DNA from: CAYSLC01 sp964431545
GTDB lineage: Bacteria; Desulfobacterota; Desulfobacteria; Desulfobacterales; JAABSP01
Direction of reading: 5' to 3'
Assembly: GCA_964431545.1 (NCBI GenBank)
Contig: CAYSLC010000232.1
Location: 1 to 8,020 of the forward strand
Length of the DNA: 8,020 nt
Part shown: piece by piece, positions 1 to 6,598 of the stretch
How positions within the stretch are numbered: the first letter of the stretch is position 1
Layout: each line of letters begins with the position of its first letter
Position numbers and translations under genes: made by a program
Notes under the pieces: generated by a model
Database searches by the model: none
Seen by the model: the letters and a program-made list of their open reading frames with translations, nothing else
What the model was told of the DNA's origin: nothing

Positions 1-157
1 ATACAGCCCGCCCTGTGTCGTTCAGTGAATAGATCTCATCATCCATGTCGCCGATGCCTGTCGCGATGGGAACGATGAGCACCTCTCCCTCGATCTCCCT
101 AGCCACCACATCTTCGTTCGGTGAGAATACAGCAGATGTAAGGATACTCTTCTCCAT
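1..157 (-). CDS. PqqD-like protein (RiPP recognition element), partial, C-terminus off the left edge
   Basis: The minus strand from an ATG at 157 stays open to the window edge, giving 52 residues plus one base. I read it as the N-terminal half of a PqqD-family protein, a small winged-helix protein that binds the leader of a precursor peptide and delivers it to a radical SAM enzyme. The visible pattern is typical: a DVVAREIEGE segment (residues 16-25), a hydrophobic strand LIVPIATG, then an acidic stretch and YSLNDTGRAV (residues 43-52), matching the family signature of a Tyr/Leu-Asn-x-Thr-Gly motif before a Trp. PqqD proteins are about 90 residues, so roughly 40 are missing. The start is firm: an in-frame TGA lies at 200-202 and no other start codon follows it; a purine-rich GAAGGG abuts the ATG, so the ribosome site is unremarkable. 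It lies 77 bases downstream of the candidate precursor gene. The family call is by pattern recognition; a homology search was not run. Confidence 0.8.
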   Translation of the reverse strand, partial: MEKSILTSAVFSPNEDVVAREIEGEVLIVPIATGIGDMDDEIYSLNDTGRAV

Positions 158-234
158 CCCTTCGTCCCCAGAGGCGAACGATGTCTCTTTATAGTTCCGT
201 CACCGTTTCAGGGTGCCACCACTTTACGAAGGTC

Positions 235-414
235 TTACGAGTTCGAAGATAATAGGCAATCTACGGGACCGGTTCCAACAACAAAGTTAGCACATACTGT
301 ATTCGAAGATCCTGGACCTTGGACATTTGCTGCCTTACAGGCTTGAAGCACCATCTCCTCTGGTTTGCTCTTTACTAGGACAATCAACTGAGGGCTATGC
401 CATTTCTCTTTCAT
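235..414 (-). CDS. candidate RiPP precursor peptide, 59 aa, three cysteines
   Basis: This short gene lies between a radical SAM enzyme and a PqqD-like gene and is the obvious substrate candidate. The 59-residue product has a charged start (MKEKWHSPQ), a hydrophobic LIVLV at 10-14, then KSKPEEMVLQACK (15-27), a leader-like block. The remainder (28-59) is rich in Gly, Ser, Asn, Val and Pro. Cysteines are at 26, 41 and 53 (spacing 14 and 11 residues), and the C-terminus is S56-S57-N58-S59. No double-glycine cleavage site is visible. The ATG at 414 is chosen because AAGGAG sits 6 bases upstream; the frame is open further up to 486 but that part has no start with a comparable site. Base composition is visibly more AT-rich than the enzymes upstream. 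The LIVLV-KPEE-VL-CK pattern resembles short peptides I associate with PqqD/radical SAM loci, but I cannot name a family. The modification (thioether, other crosslink, phosphate, methyl) is unknown. It could instead be a small protein of unrelated function. Confidence 0.8.
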   Translation of the reverse strand: MKEKWHSPQLIVLVKSKPEEMVLQACKAANVQGPGSSNTVCANFVVGTGPVDCLLSSNS

Positions 415-420
415 TGTCTT

Positions 421-426
421 CTCCTT
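421..426 (-). promoter_or_regulatory. strong ribosome binding site of the precursor gene
   Basis: AAGGAG on the minus strand with a 6-base spacer to the ATG at 414. It is the best-matching Shine-Dalgarno sequence in the window at proper spacing and fixes the start of the 59-aa peptide. It suggests the peptide is translated more strongly than the neighbouring enzymes, as expected for a substrate made in excess. Confidence 0.8.
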
Positions 427-431
427 TCCCA

Positions 432-461
432 AATTTACATTGAGGAAAACCCATATATCAA
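432..461 (-). promoter_or_regulatory. possible sigma-70-like promoter before the precursor gene
   Basis: In the AT-rich 72-base gap between the radical SAM gene and the precursor, the minus strand has TTGATA (461-456), an 18-base spacer and TAAATT (437-432), a 5/6 and 4/6 match to the -35 and -10 consensus. It could let the peptide and the PqqD-like gene be expressed separately from the enzymes. The predicted transcription start would fall within or next to the ribosome site, leaving a very short leader, so this is weak. Confidence 0.2.
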
Positions 462-486
462 CCAAACGACATCCTTGAAACCACAC

Positions 487-1677
487 TCAAGCTGAATCAA
501 CAAATTGTCGAATTCTTTCCTCGCCGTTTCGGACCTCCCAGGTCTTCTCCCCTTCTTTCAACAATCCTAAATAGTATGCCTGTTCGTGGGTGACGGCGCA
601 CAGATAATCGACCGGCGTGTCCAACTCTCCATGTTCCATCCAGGATTTGGCCGGGCACTGTTCGCAAAATCCTCTCAGGAAGCATCTGGCACACGTTTCA
701 AGGTACTCTGAGTTCTCCGCCGCCCTGCGCCGGACCTTGGGGAAGAAAATTTCCATCGCTTTTCTCAGAGAACCATCGCCGATATCGGTACAGACTTCCG
801 GGTGGCGCAACTGAATGCAGGGCTGTAGGTTGCCGTAAGCATCCAAGGTTGCACCGCCGCGTCCGGCGCCGCAACCGAACAGCCTGCTGCCGGGCCTTCC
901 CAAAAAGGAGGAACAGAATTCTCTCTTCTCTTTTCGGAAGGCTTCGATTCCATTTCGGGTCAGTATACCGATCACTTCGCCGGCCGTCAATCTTAAGTTT
1001 CTGATCCGATCGTTTTTTTTCTCGGAATCGTGCCTGCAACGCAGATCCAGATAGACAGAGAGGGCGGGAGGATCGTCCATCCGGGGAAGGTCGGCGGCCC
1101 ACCGGTCCAGTGCCTTGATATCCTCTCGGTTATCCCGCAATGCCACCCCTCTCACCAGAAAAGGGACATTTCCGCTGCGAAGAAAGTTGATGCCGTCCCA
1201 TGCGGCCCGGAAGGAGCCCGGCGACCTGGATATGCCCTCATAGGCGTCCTGGGTCATCCCGTACAGGGTGATTTCGATGGGCAGCAAAGGGGGGATTCGT
1301 GAAAACAGATCCGCATATGATTCCGTGACGAGTGTGGCGTTCGTCATAACGACGACCTTCATCCCCAGCCTTCGGGCAAAGACATAGAGCGCCCCAAAGT
1401 CTTCCCGCAGGAGAGGCTCTCCTCCGGTAAACCGGACGACCATGCATCCCAGGGACGCCGCCTCCACCAGTACATCCATGACCGCCTGGGTCGTCAACTC
1501 CCGGTCTTTGGCGCCTCGGTCGTCCTCGGGGCGGTTGATATAGCAGTGGATGCATCGATTGTTGCACCGCTCGGTCAGCTCGATATCCAGACGTGTCAGC
1601 AGGGGCCGACCGTTTTTCCAGAGGTCGAACTGATGAGCCGGTCGTCTCGAAACGAATTTTCCGTCTGCCTGGATCAT
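487..1677 (-). CDS. radical SAM/SPASM protein, probable peptide maturase
   Basis: This 396-aa protein is a radical SAM enzyme with a C-terminal SPASM domain, the architecture of PqqE, AlbA and anaerobic sulfatase-maturating enzymes. The CxxxCxxC motif that binds the SAM-cleaving [4Fe-4S] cluster is CNNRCIHC (C38, C42, C45), followed by TGGEP at 84-88. The C-terminal cluster region contains C255, C269, C287, C296, then CARC (C329, C332), GFCEQC (C338, C341) and C360, in the usual SPASM order with GCGAGRGG and a YGNLQPC segment. Length is normal for the family. I chose the ATG at 1677: AAGG lies 8 bases upstream and overlaps the TAA of the kinase gene, suggesting translational coupling, and the gap between the genes is 10 bases. 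The TTG at 1764 would overlap the kinase by 77 bases. With the small Cys-containing peptide just downstream, a role in crosslinking or oxidising that peptide is likely, but the chemistry cannot be read from sequence. Confidence 0.92.
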   Translation of the reverse strand: MIQADGKFVSRRPAHQFDLWKNGRPLLTRLDIELTERCNNRCIHCYINRPEDDRGAKDRELTTQAVMDVLVEAASLGCMVVRFTGGEPLLREDFGALYVFARRLGMKVVVMTNATLVTESYADLFSRIPPLLPIEITLYGMTQDAYEGISRSPGSFRAAWDGINFLRSGNVPFLVRGVALRDNREDIKALDRWAADLPRMDDPPALSVYLDLRCRHDSEKKNDRIRNLRLTAGEVIGILTRNGIEAFRKEKREFCSSFLGRPGSRLFGCGAGRGGATLDAYGNLQPCIQLRHPEVCTDIGDGSLRKAMEIFFPKVRRRAAENSEYLETCARCFLRGFCEQCPAKSWMEHGELDTPVDYLCAVTHEQAYYLGLLKEGEKTWEVRNGEERIRQFVDSA

Positions 1678-1687
1678 TGGTGCCGCC

Positions 1688-2581
1688 TTAGATCCGCTCC
1701 AATCGATCGGCGATATCTCCACTTCTGTCAAACCGAAGGGAATAACAGGGTACGGTATCGGCAAGCTGTCCCACCAACGCCATCATCTTCTCCCACCACG
1801 GGGCGGTGGTCAAGGGTTTGATGAGAACGCTAAGAATCCGCCGGTGAATCTCCAGTCCGTCGGTCATGGGGATAACACGGTTTTCGGGCGCCTGCTCCAG
1901 AAAAAAGATCCCCGCGAGGGGGGCGCCGGAGGCGGAAACTTCCGCCACATCCCCATGGCTCCACGTGCCGTAAACCTGAAATCCGTTTGTACGGTGCCGG
2001 ACAATGTTCCGATCGTCGCACAAAATGGTGGCCCGGTCCCTGAGCATGGTCATCAGGGTCGATTTTCCGGCCCCCGAGTGCCCGGCAAACAGAAACCCCT
2101 TTCCGTCCAAAATCACGCCCCCCGAATGGAGAAAGCAACAATCCTTCCAGGCGAGGCCTTGGGCCAGGACGATCTGATCCGTCGGCATCAGGGTCAGGGA
2201 ATGGTGGTTCTTCAACCGGAAAAGATCTTCGCTCGGATGGTGGATCGATACGTGGCTGTGCCGGCGATCGGTGACCGCCATCAGGCTCGAAGCCGTCTCC
2301 GCGTGGGGGGCCACGATCCGGTAGACGAATCCCCGTTCATTCTCGAAGATCTCCCACGGCGACTTGTCGTATCGTTTACTCCCGTATTCGGCGGGTGAAA
2401 GAGCGAATGGAGAAAATCGGTGCCGGATGGTAATTTCCTCGGATCCCTCGGAAACGGGGTCGGCGGTTTCAAACAAACGGAACTTCGGATGGAACGTCTC
2501 TTCCGATATGGGACGTTCCGATTCCAACGCAATCGGCACATCGGCGATCTTGAAGTACTTTCGATGGATGGGGCCAACCAT
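1688..2581 (-). CDS. HPr kinase/phosphorylase-like P-loop kinase
   Basis: The 297-aa product resembles the HprK C-terminal kinase fold seen in stand-alone proteins of RiPP clusters. The Walker A loop is GHSGAGKST at 167-175, preceded by FLHSGGVILDGKGFLFA (150-166), a typical HprK-like entry. LCDDRN at 187-192 is the expected position of the acidic catalytic/metal residues. The N-terminal part (10-140) is a beta-rich region common in these relatives. In lasso peptide clusters such as paeninodin, an HprK homologue phosphorylates the C-terminal Ser of the precursor; the peptide here also ends in Ser. That parallel is inference. Start choice is uncertain: the ATG at 2581 lies just before the conserved region with a weak GCGAG site 6 bases away, while an ATG at 2695 (GGGA 4 bases upstream) would add 38 residues rich in Gly and Asn. 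Homologues of this type normally begin close to the first strand, hence 2581. The frame is open to 2926, but that part overlaps the methyltransferase. Confidence 0.8.
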   Translation of the reverse strand: MVGPIHRKYFKIADVPIALESERPISEETFHPKFRLFETADPVSEGSEEITIRHRFSPFALSPAEYGSKRYDKSPWEIFENERGFVYRIVAPHAETASSLMAVTDRRHSHVSIHHPSEDLFRLKNHHSLTLMPTDQIVLAQGLAWKDCCFLHSGGVILDGKGFLFAGHSGAGKSTLMTMLRDRATILCDDRNIVRHRTNGFQVYGTWSHGDVAEVSASGAPLAGIFFLEQAPENRVIPMTDGLEIHRRILSVLIKPLTTAPWWEKMMALVGQLADTVPCYSLRFDRSGDIADRLERI

Positions 2582-2757
2582 GGCGTTCTCGCCGCCGGTT
2601 TCCTCCTGAAACGGGGGGTTCTCCCTCAATGGTCCATGGTCCCGTCCGTTGCTGGCGATTCCGATGCCATTGCCTTGTGTTGTATGTCCGTTCATATCAT
2701 CCCATAGTTTCGAATTCAGCCAGATATCGAGATGTTTGCAATCGTGATTTCGAGGTC

Positions 2758-4419
2758 TTACCCGGGTACCCCCGCCTCGGAAGCTTCCTCGAGAACGGCG
2801 GCGGCGGCAATCCGCCCGAGCACCGCATCCAGATTCTGATCCAGTATGGCGCGCACCTTGACCTTGTCGGTTACCGGAGAACCGTTCCGATCGAGTTTCA
2901 ACTCCCCCGACTCCACGGAACGGCAAAGCGCATCAAGGTGTCCCTCACGGTCCGAGGCGCCGTCCAGATGTCGGACCAGCTTTTGGCACAGGGCATCCAG
3001 ACCGACCCGCTCGTGCCGAAAGTTGATCACGGCGTTTCCCTTTTCGCTTTGATATCTGACAAGCGGACTGACCTTCGGTTTCGGCCCCACCTTTGTCGTG
3101 AATCTCCCCTGCCAGGATTGGATGTCCACAACCTTCGCGAAATAACACTGCAAAAGGTCCAGCGCCAACTGTCGGCGGCGACCATCAGGATCCCCGGCAT
3201 CCGCCTCTTTGTGGCCGTCTTCTCGAATGCGCTCAAGGGCCGCTTCCACCAGGTTGTCCATTGTCATGCTCCGGGGCCAGTGCCGCCGAAGGACTGCGAG
3301 GCTCGCTTTGGTCAAGGGCCGTTTTGTCGTGACGGAGGCCCCTCCCTGTGTTTTGAACGTGACGGATGCCTCGGGGGAAAGATCCGGCGATGCGCCGGAT
3401 TCCGGAACGGCCGAGGACCCCGCAAGCAGCCCGGAGAGCGAATCGGCGTCGATCACCCTTTTCAAAGGGATATCCCCGTGGCACAGGAGGGTCTGGCGAA
3501 AAGCCCGGTTGCGGAAGAAATCCATGTACTGCTCGGTCAGAACGAGGTTGTTGCTGATCTGTGCCAGGGTCGATCTCACCTCGGGCGGAAACTTGGAGAC
3601 CATCATCATCCCCACGTCGGCTTCCCCCAAATACTGTAATTGCTTTCCCGCCGCGCGGTCCATGAACTCATGGAAATAGACCGGCTCGTTCACCTCCTCC
3701 AGATGTTCATGGAAGAGGTAGGCATCCCCGGTCCGTTTCAGGATGTCCAGTTCGCCCTTCAAGAGAAGGGCAAAGGGGTTCTTCTCCCCCTTGACGTGCC
3801 GCTCCATGAATTCGATGAGCGCCTTGGCCTGCTGGATCTGCTGCGTCGGGTCACGGAACTGTCGGGCGTGGTACATCATCATCCGCCGGAACATCTGCCG
3901 AATGTGCCACCCCGGAAAGGTGTTGTAGCTCACATAGGCGATGCCCCGAGGCCGCAGGTTCTCCCTGGCGATGGACAGGATCTTGTCCTGGACAGCCGAC
4001 GGAACCCATGAATAGACGCCGTGGCAGATGATGTAATCGTAGGTGCCCCAGGTTCGATCCACATCCAGAATATCCGCTTTTTCCAGGCGGATGTTGCCGA
4101 CCCCGAGATCCCGGATCACCTGTCCCCCCATCTCGACCTGTCTCGAAGACAGCACCACGCCCACGAATTCGGCGTTCGGCATGTGACAGGCCATGGGAAT
4201 CAGGTTCCCCCCCCTGGCGGACCCGAGTTCCAACAGCCGGCACCCATCCACGTCGGGAGGATCCATGCCGAAAAGACGGCCCACGACCGCCAGGCGGGAT
4301 GGATGGGTTTGGGGGAACGCGTGGTCGCTGTAGGGGACCTTGTCGTAGCTGTAATCGATTCCGTCACCGCCCATGGGGGCGGCGGGATCGGCCGTCTCTT
4401 TATCCATATCCGATGCCAT
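2758..4419 (-). CDS. SAM-dependent methyltransferase with methyltransferase-regulatory region
   Basis: A 553-aa class I (Rossmann) methyltransferase of the type carrying a 'methyltransferase regulatory' region after the catalytic domain. The N-terminal half has YSYDKVPYSDHAFPQTHP (23-40), then SAM-binding motif I as LLELGSARGGN (62-72), acidic residues after the next strands, YDYIICHGVYSWVP (127-140) and AYVSYNTFPGWH (161-172), all hallmarks of this family. The regulatory region (roughly 175-350) includes YFHEFM, and a C-terminal helical or winged-helix-like part follows. Ser replaces the more usual Cys/Gly after ELG in motif I, a mild variation. I start at the ATG at 4419, which has GGAG 6 bases upstream; an ATG at 4437 lacks a good site, and the open frame up to 4587 would overlap the adaptor gene by 133 bases. 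The gene lies 35 bases after the GAF-HlyD stop. Its substrate is unknown: it may methylate the precursor peptide, or be an accessory gene. Confidence 0.88.
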   Translation of the reverse strand: MASDMDKETADPAAPMGGDGIDYSYDKVPYSDHAFPQTHPSRLAVVGRLFGMDPPDVDGCRLLELGSARGGNLIPMACHMPNAEFVGVVLSSRQVEMGGQVIRDLGVGNIRLEKADILDVDRTWGTYDYIICHGVYSWVPSAVQDKILSIARENLRPRGIAYVSYNTFPGWHIRQMFRRMMMYHARQFRDPTQQIQQAKALIEFMERHVKGEKNPFALLLKGELDILKRTGDAYLFHEHLEEVNEPVYFHEFMDRAAGKQLQYLGEADVGMMMVSKFPPEVRSTLAQISNNLVLTEQYMDFFRNRAFRQTLLCHGDIPLKRVIDADSLSGLLAGSSAVPESGASPDLSPEASVTFKTQGGASVTTKRPLTKASLAVLRRHWPRSMTMDNLVEAALERIREDGHKEADAGDPDGRRRQLALDLLQCYFAKVVDIQSWQGRFTTKVGPKPKVSPLVRYQSEKGNAVINFRHERVGLDALCQKLVRHLDGASDREGHLDALCRSVESGELKLDRNGSPVTDKVKVRAILDQNLDAVLGRIAAAAVLEEASEAGVPG

Positions 4420-4425
4420 GCCAAT

Positions 4426-4429
4426 CTCC
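4426..4429 (-). promoter_or_regulatory. ribosome binding site deciding the methyltransferase start
   Basis: GGAG on the minus strand with a 6-base spacer (ATTGGC) to the ATG at 4419. It favours this start over the ATGs at 4437 and 4407, which have no comparable site. Confidence 0.5.
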
Positions 4430-4454
4430 GCGGCCATCCGTAATCTTTGGAAAC

Positions 4455-5838
4455 CTATACGCCGAAGAACGTCCGGAGCACCATCAAGGGTTTTCTGAAC
4501 AACTGGAGCCCCAACGGTTTTTTGGGCCCTTCGATGCTGGCGGTTCCCCGCTGACCCGGATTGACGTTCCCCGCTGTCTCCAGCCATCGGCCTTCCACCA
4601 GGACCGAGGGGATTCGATCTTCCGAAACCTGGACATCGAACCCGATCCGCTCCACCCGGGCCGGCAGCGAGCGCAAGGGATCGCTGTCGAGCCGGATGTC
4701 CACCGGCGCGGACGCCCGAACCAGGCCGGCATCGGTGACCGGCACCTGAATTTTCGGTTTGGTCCGTTCCGGATCCGCCACCCGCAGGACCATCTCTCCG
4801 GTCTGCAGGGAGGCTCCGATGAGGGCATCGGGATCATCCAGAACGATTATCCCATCGGCCTCGCTTCTGACCTCGGAAAGCTCCAGAAGCCTTCGGTAAA
4901 ACTGAACCTCCGACTGTCGGCGTTCGACTTCGAGCTTCTGCACGGGGATCCTGGCCCGTGCCTCTTCATCCGTGTACGCCGCGCCCTCCAGACGGGCCAG
5001 TTCCGCCCGCGCCACCGCAACGCCCTGCCTGGCCTCTTCCAACTGTTTCTCCAGCACCCGGGTGTCGTACCGGAAGATCAGATCCCCCTCCTCCACATGT
5101 TGGCCGGGCTGAACCGAGAGGTCTTCCAGGATCCCGTCGAAGGGAGCGAAGACGTAATGTGGATGATCCGGCACGATATGGGCCGGAGCGGTGACTTTCG
5201 TCGTAATCGGGAGCCACATCAACAGAAACAACGCCAGCAGAACGAGAATGGCCGTGCGCTTTCCGCTTTTGGGCTTGACCTTTGCGTAGCCATGCTTGGA
5301 CAAGGCAGTGCCGAAAAAAACCGCCGCGTGGGAGAGGAGCTTGATCTCCTCGGGGGTCCACGGCTGGTTGTTCCACCGCTCCAGCCAGAGGGCATAGTCG
5401 CACTCATCGTCGGATGACGCGGGAAGCGGAAANNNNNNNNNNGGTCCCGCCCATCGCCTCGAACACCTTGTTGACGAGGGGGGATTTCAGGCCCGGGGGG
5501 AGATTGTCCGGGGCGAGGATCCGGGGCTCGTTGGTGCCGCGCATGGCCAGGCGGATCTCGTGGACCGCCTGGGAGAAGGGATTGTCCTGAACGGGCTCGA
5601 GGTCGCCGGAGATGGCCAGAATACGCTTTCTGCCCTTCAGCGGAACGAGCACCGCACGTTCCGTCTTGACCAGCGTGTGGACGCGGTTGACGATGGTATG
5701 TGCCGTTTTGTCCAGGGACTCGCACTTGAGCGCCGCCACCGATAACTGGAGAAGCCGCGCGATGACGGTATTGACGCCCTGCTGGGGGGGAGGACCCTGC
5801 CCGAGGTCTGGCTCGGCGATCTGCTTACTCGCTTCCAA
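4455..5838 (-). CDS. GAF-domain/HlyD-type fusion membrane adaptor, interrupted by an assembly gap
   Basis: Two open stretches read as one gene. Upstream of the N run (5838-5443) are 132 residues of a GAF-like domain, ending FEAMGGT. Downstream (5432-4455) the frame continues with FPLPASSDDECDYALWLERW and LLSHAAVFFGTAL, the C-terminal end of such a GAF domain. A basic loop, a single membrane helix (ILVLLALFLLMWLP) and an HlyD/RND-type adaptor follow: a lipoyl-like half motif (FAPFDGILEDLSVQPGQHV), a helical hairpin rich in Glu/Arg, the second half motif (EADGIIVLDDPDALIG) and beta-barrel sequence to the stop. Both flanks of the gap end exactly on a codon boundary, so the real missing length should be a multiple of three rather than ten. 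The TTG start at 5838 is the only start codon after an in-frame TGA (5854-5856), with AAGGGG 9 bases upstream, and overlaps the previous gene by 14 bases. Probable role: inner-membrane-anchored adaptor with a cytoplasmic sensory or docking domain. Confidence 0.82.
5433..5442. other. assembly gap (10 N) inside the GAF-HlyD gene
   Basis: Ten N bases join two contigs. The number looks like a nominal scaffold placeholder, not a measurement: reading frame is preserved on both sides only if the true length is a multiple of three. The missing piece falls within the last strands of the GAF domain and probably encodes only a few residues. Confidence 0.95.
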
Positions 5839-6568
5839 GCTGCAAAACCCCTTTCATTCCGGGCAGCAGGCCGGCCTTTCGGCCTTTTGCGCCGTCCACC
5901 CGCCAGTAGACCTTGATGGTATTGCTCCGGACATCCACCTGGGGCGCGAAAACGGCCACTTTGGCGGGAACCTCTTGGTCGAGATCGGGAAAAAAGATGG
6001 GGTGGGATTCCCCGGCCTTCATCCGATGGGCGATGTTGGCATGGATATCCGCGACGATCCGCAGTTTTCTCGGGTCGTAGAGTTCGATGACGGGCTGCCC
6101 GGGCCTCACCCACTCATGGGGCTGAATCTGGCGGCTGACGACGAGTCCGGAAAACGGGGCCTTGATGTGGGACCGTTCGATCATGCTCTGATACCGCTCG
6201 ATCTCCTTGGCGTTCACCTCAGACTCCATCCTGGCTTTGGCCAACTCTTCGTTGGTCACCAGGCCTTTCTCATTGAGTTTGGTCATGTTCTCCACCAGGA
6301 CCTCGAAGTACTCCCGCGTCGCTTCTTCCTGTTCCAATTTCAGCGTAAGGTCCCTGTGGAAGACCACCGCCAGCACCTGGCCCGCGCCCACGCCATCACC
6401 GACATCGACGTCCAGGTCGTAGAGCACTCCCTCCTGTTCGGCGGCAATGACGGCCCGGACCTCCGCCTCGACCACGGCGGGAAACTGTTCCGCGGCGCCG
6501 GGAGCGACCACCGCCACAAGCCCCAGCCATATCCCCACCACCTTCACCAAAAGACGTGAAATTTTCAT
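5825..6568 (-). CDS. periplasmic adaptor subunit (HlyD/RND membrane fusion protein type) with signal peptide
   Basis: A 247-aa exported adaptor. Residues 1-26 are a classic signal peptide: KISRLLVK basic start, hydrophobic VVGIWLGLVAVV core, and a probable cut after G24-A25-A26. The mature protein shows the two lipoyl half motifs (EGVLYDLDVDVGDGVGAGQV at 46-65; HIKAPFSGLVVS at 134-145) flanking a helical hairpin (about 72-132, rich in Glu, Lys and Met), then a beta-barrel part with DIHANIAHRM and LLPGMKGVL. It is short for an RND adaptor because it lacks a long C-terminal membrane-proximal domain. Such proteins bridge an inner-membrane transporter and an outer-membrane channel. The ATG at 6568 lies 30 bases after the stop of the previous gene, with a GGGGAGAAGGA purine tract upstream. 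Its stop overlaps the TTG start of the GAF-HlyD gene, implying co-translation. The cargo is unknown; the modified peptide is an attractive guess. Confidence 0.88.
   Translation of the reverse strand: MKISRLLVKVVGIWLGLVAVVAPGAAEQFPAVVEAEVRAVIAAEQEGVLYDLDVDVGDGVGAGQVLAVVFHRDLTLKLEQEEATREYFEVLVENMTKLNEKGLVTNEELAKARMESEVNAKEIERYQSMIERSHIKAPFSGLVVSRQIQPHEWVRPGQPVIELYDPRKLRIVADIHANIAHRMKAGESHPIFFPDLDQEVPAKVAVFAPQVDVRSNTIKVYWRVDGAKGRKAGLLPGMKGVLQLGSE
5848..5853 (-). promoter_or_regulatory. ribosome binding site supporting the TTG start of the GAF-HlyD gene
   Basis: AAGGGG on the minus strand, 9 bases before the TTG at 5838 and inside the 3' end of the preceding adaptor gene. With an in-frame stop just upstream, no ATG or GTG start is available, so this site and the TTG define the start. 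Confidence 0.6.
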
Positions 6569-6598
6569 GTTACTGTCGATCCTTCTCCCCTGAATATC

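Noticed and set aside
158..234. Possible terminator between the peptide and PqqD-like genes
   Set aside because: Only a weak 4-base inverted match and no T-run on the transcribed strand; the two genes are more likely co-transcribed.
415..486. Peptide gene extended upstream to 486 (83 residues)
   Set aside because: The extra 24 residues lack a ribosome site, and the strong AAGGAG points to the ATG at 414.
1013..1020. Run of eight A on the coding strand in the radical SAM gene, resembling an A-AAA-AAC slippery site
   Set aside because: It encodes Lys-Lys in a loop and the zero frame runs on into an intact SPASM domain; no stimulatory structure or useful alternative frame was seen.
1678..1764. 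TTG at 1764 as start of the radical SAM gene, adding 29 residues
   Set aside because: It would overlap the kinase by 77 bases, and the ATG at 1677 has an AAGG site and a 10-base gap after the kinase stop.
2629..3639. Long plus-strand open frame of 336 codons, and others at 4299-5417 and 5612-6559
   Set aside because: They lie antisense to well-supported genes, give Arg/His/Pro-rich sequences with no motif, and are expected in GC-rich coding DNA.
4420..4587. Methyltransferase frame extended up to 4587
   Set aside because: The extra residues overlap the 3' end of the adaptor gene, are Arg/Gly/Gln-rich like out-of-frame sequence, and have no ribosome site; the family motifs begin after 4419.
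4455..5303. A stand-alone HlyD gene starting at the TTG at 5303
   Set aside because: The same frame continues upstream through recognisable GAF-domain sequence to the N gap, so the TTG is an internal leucine codon.
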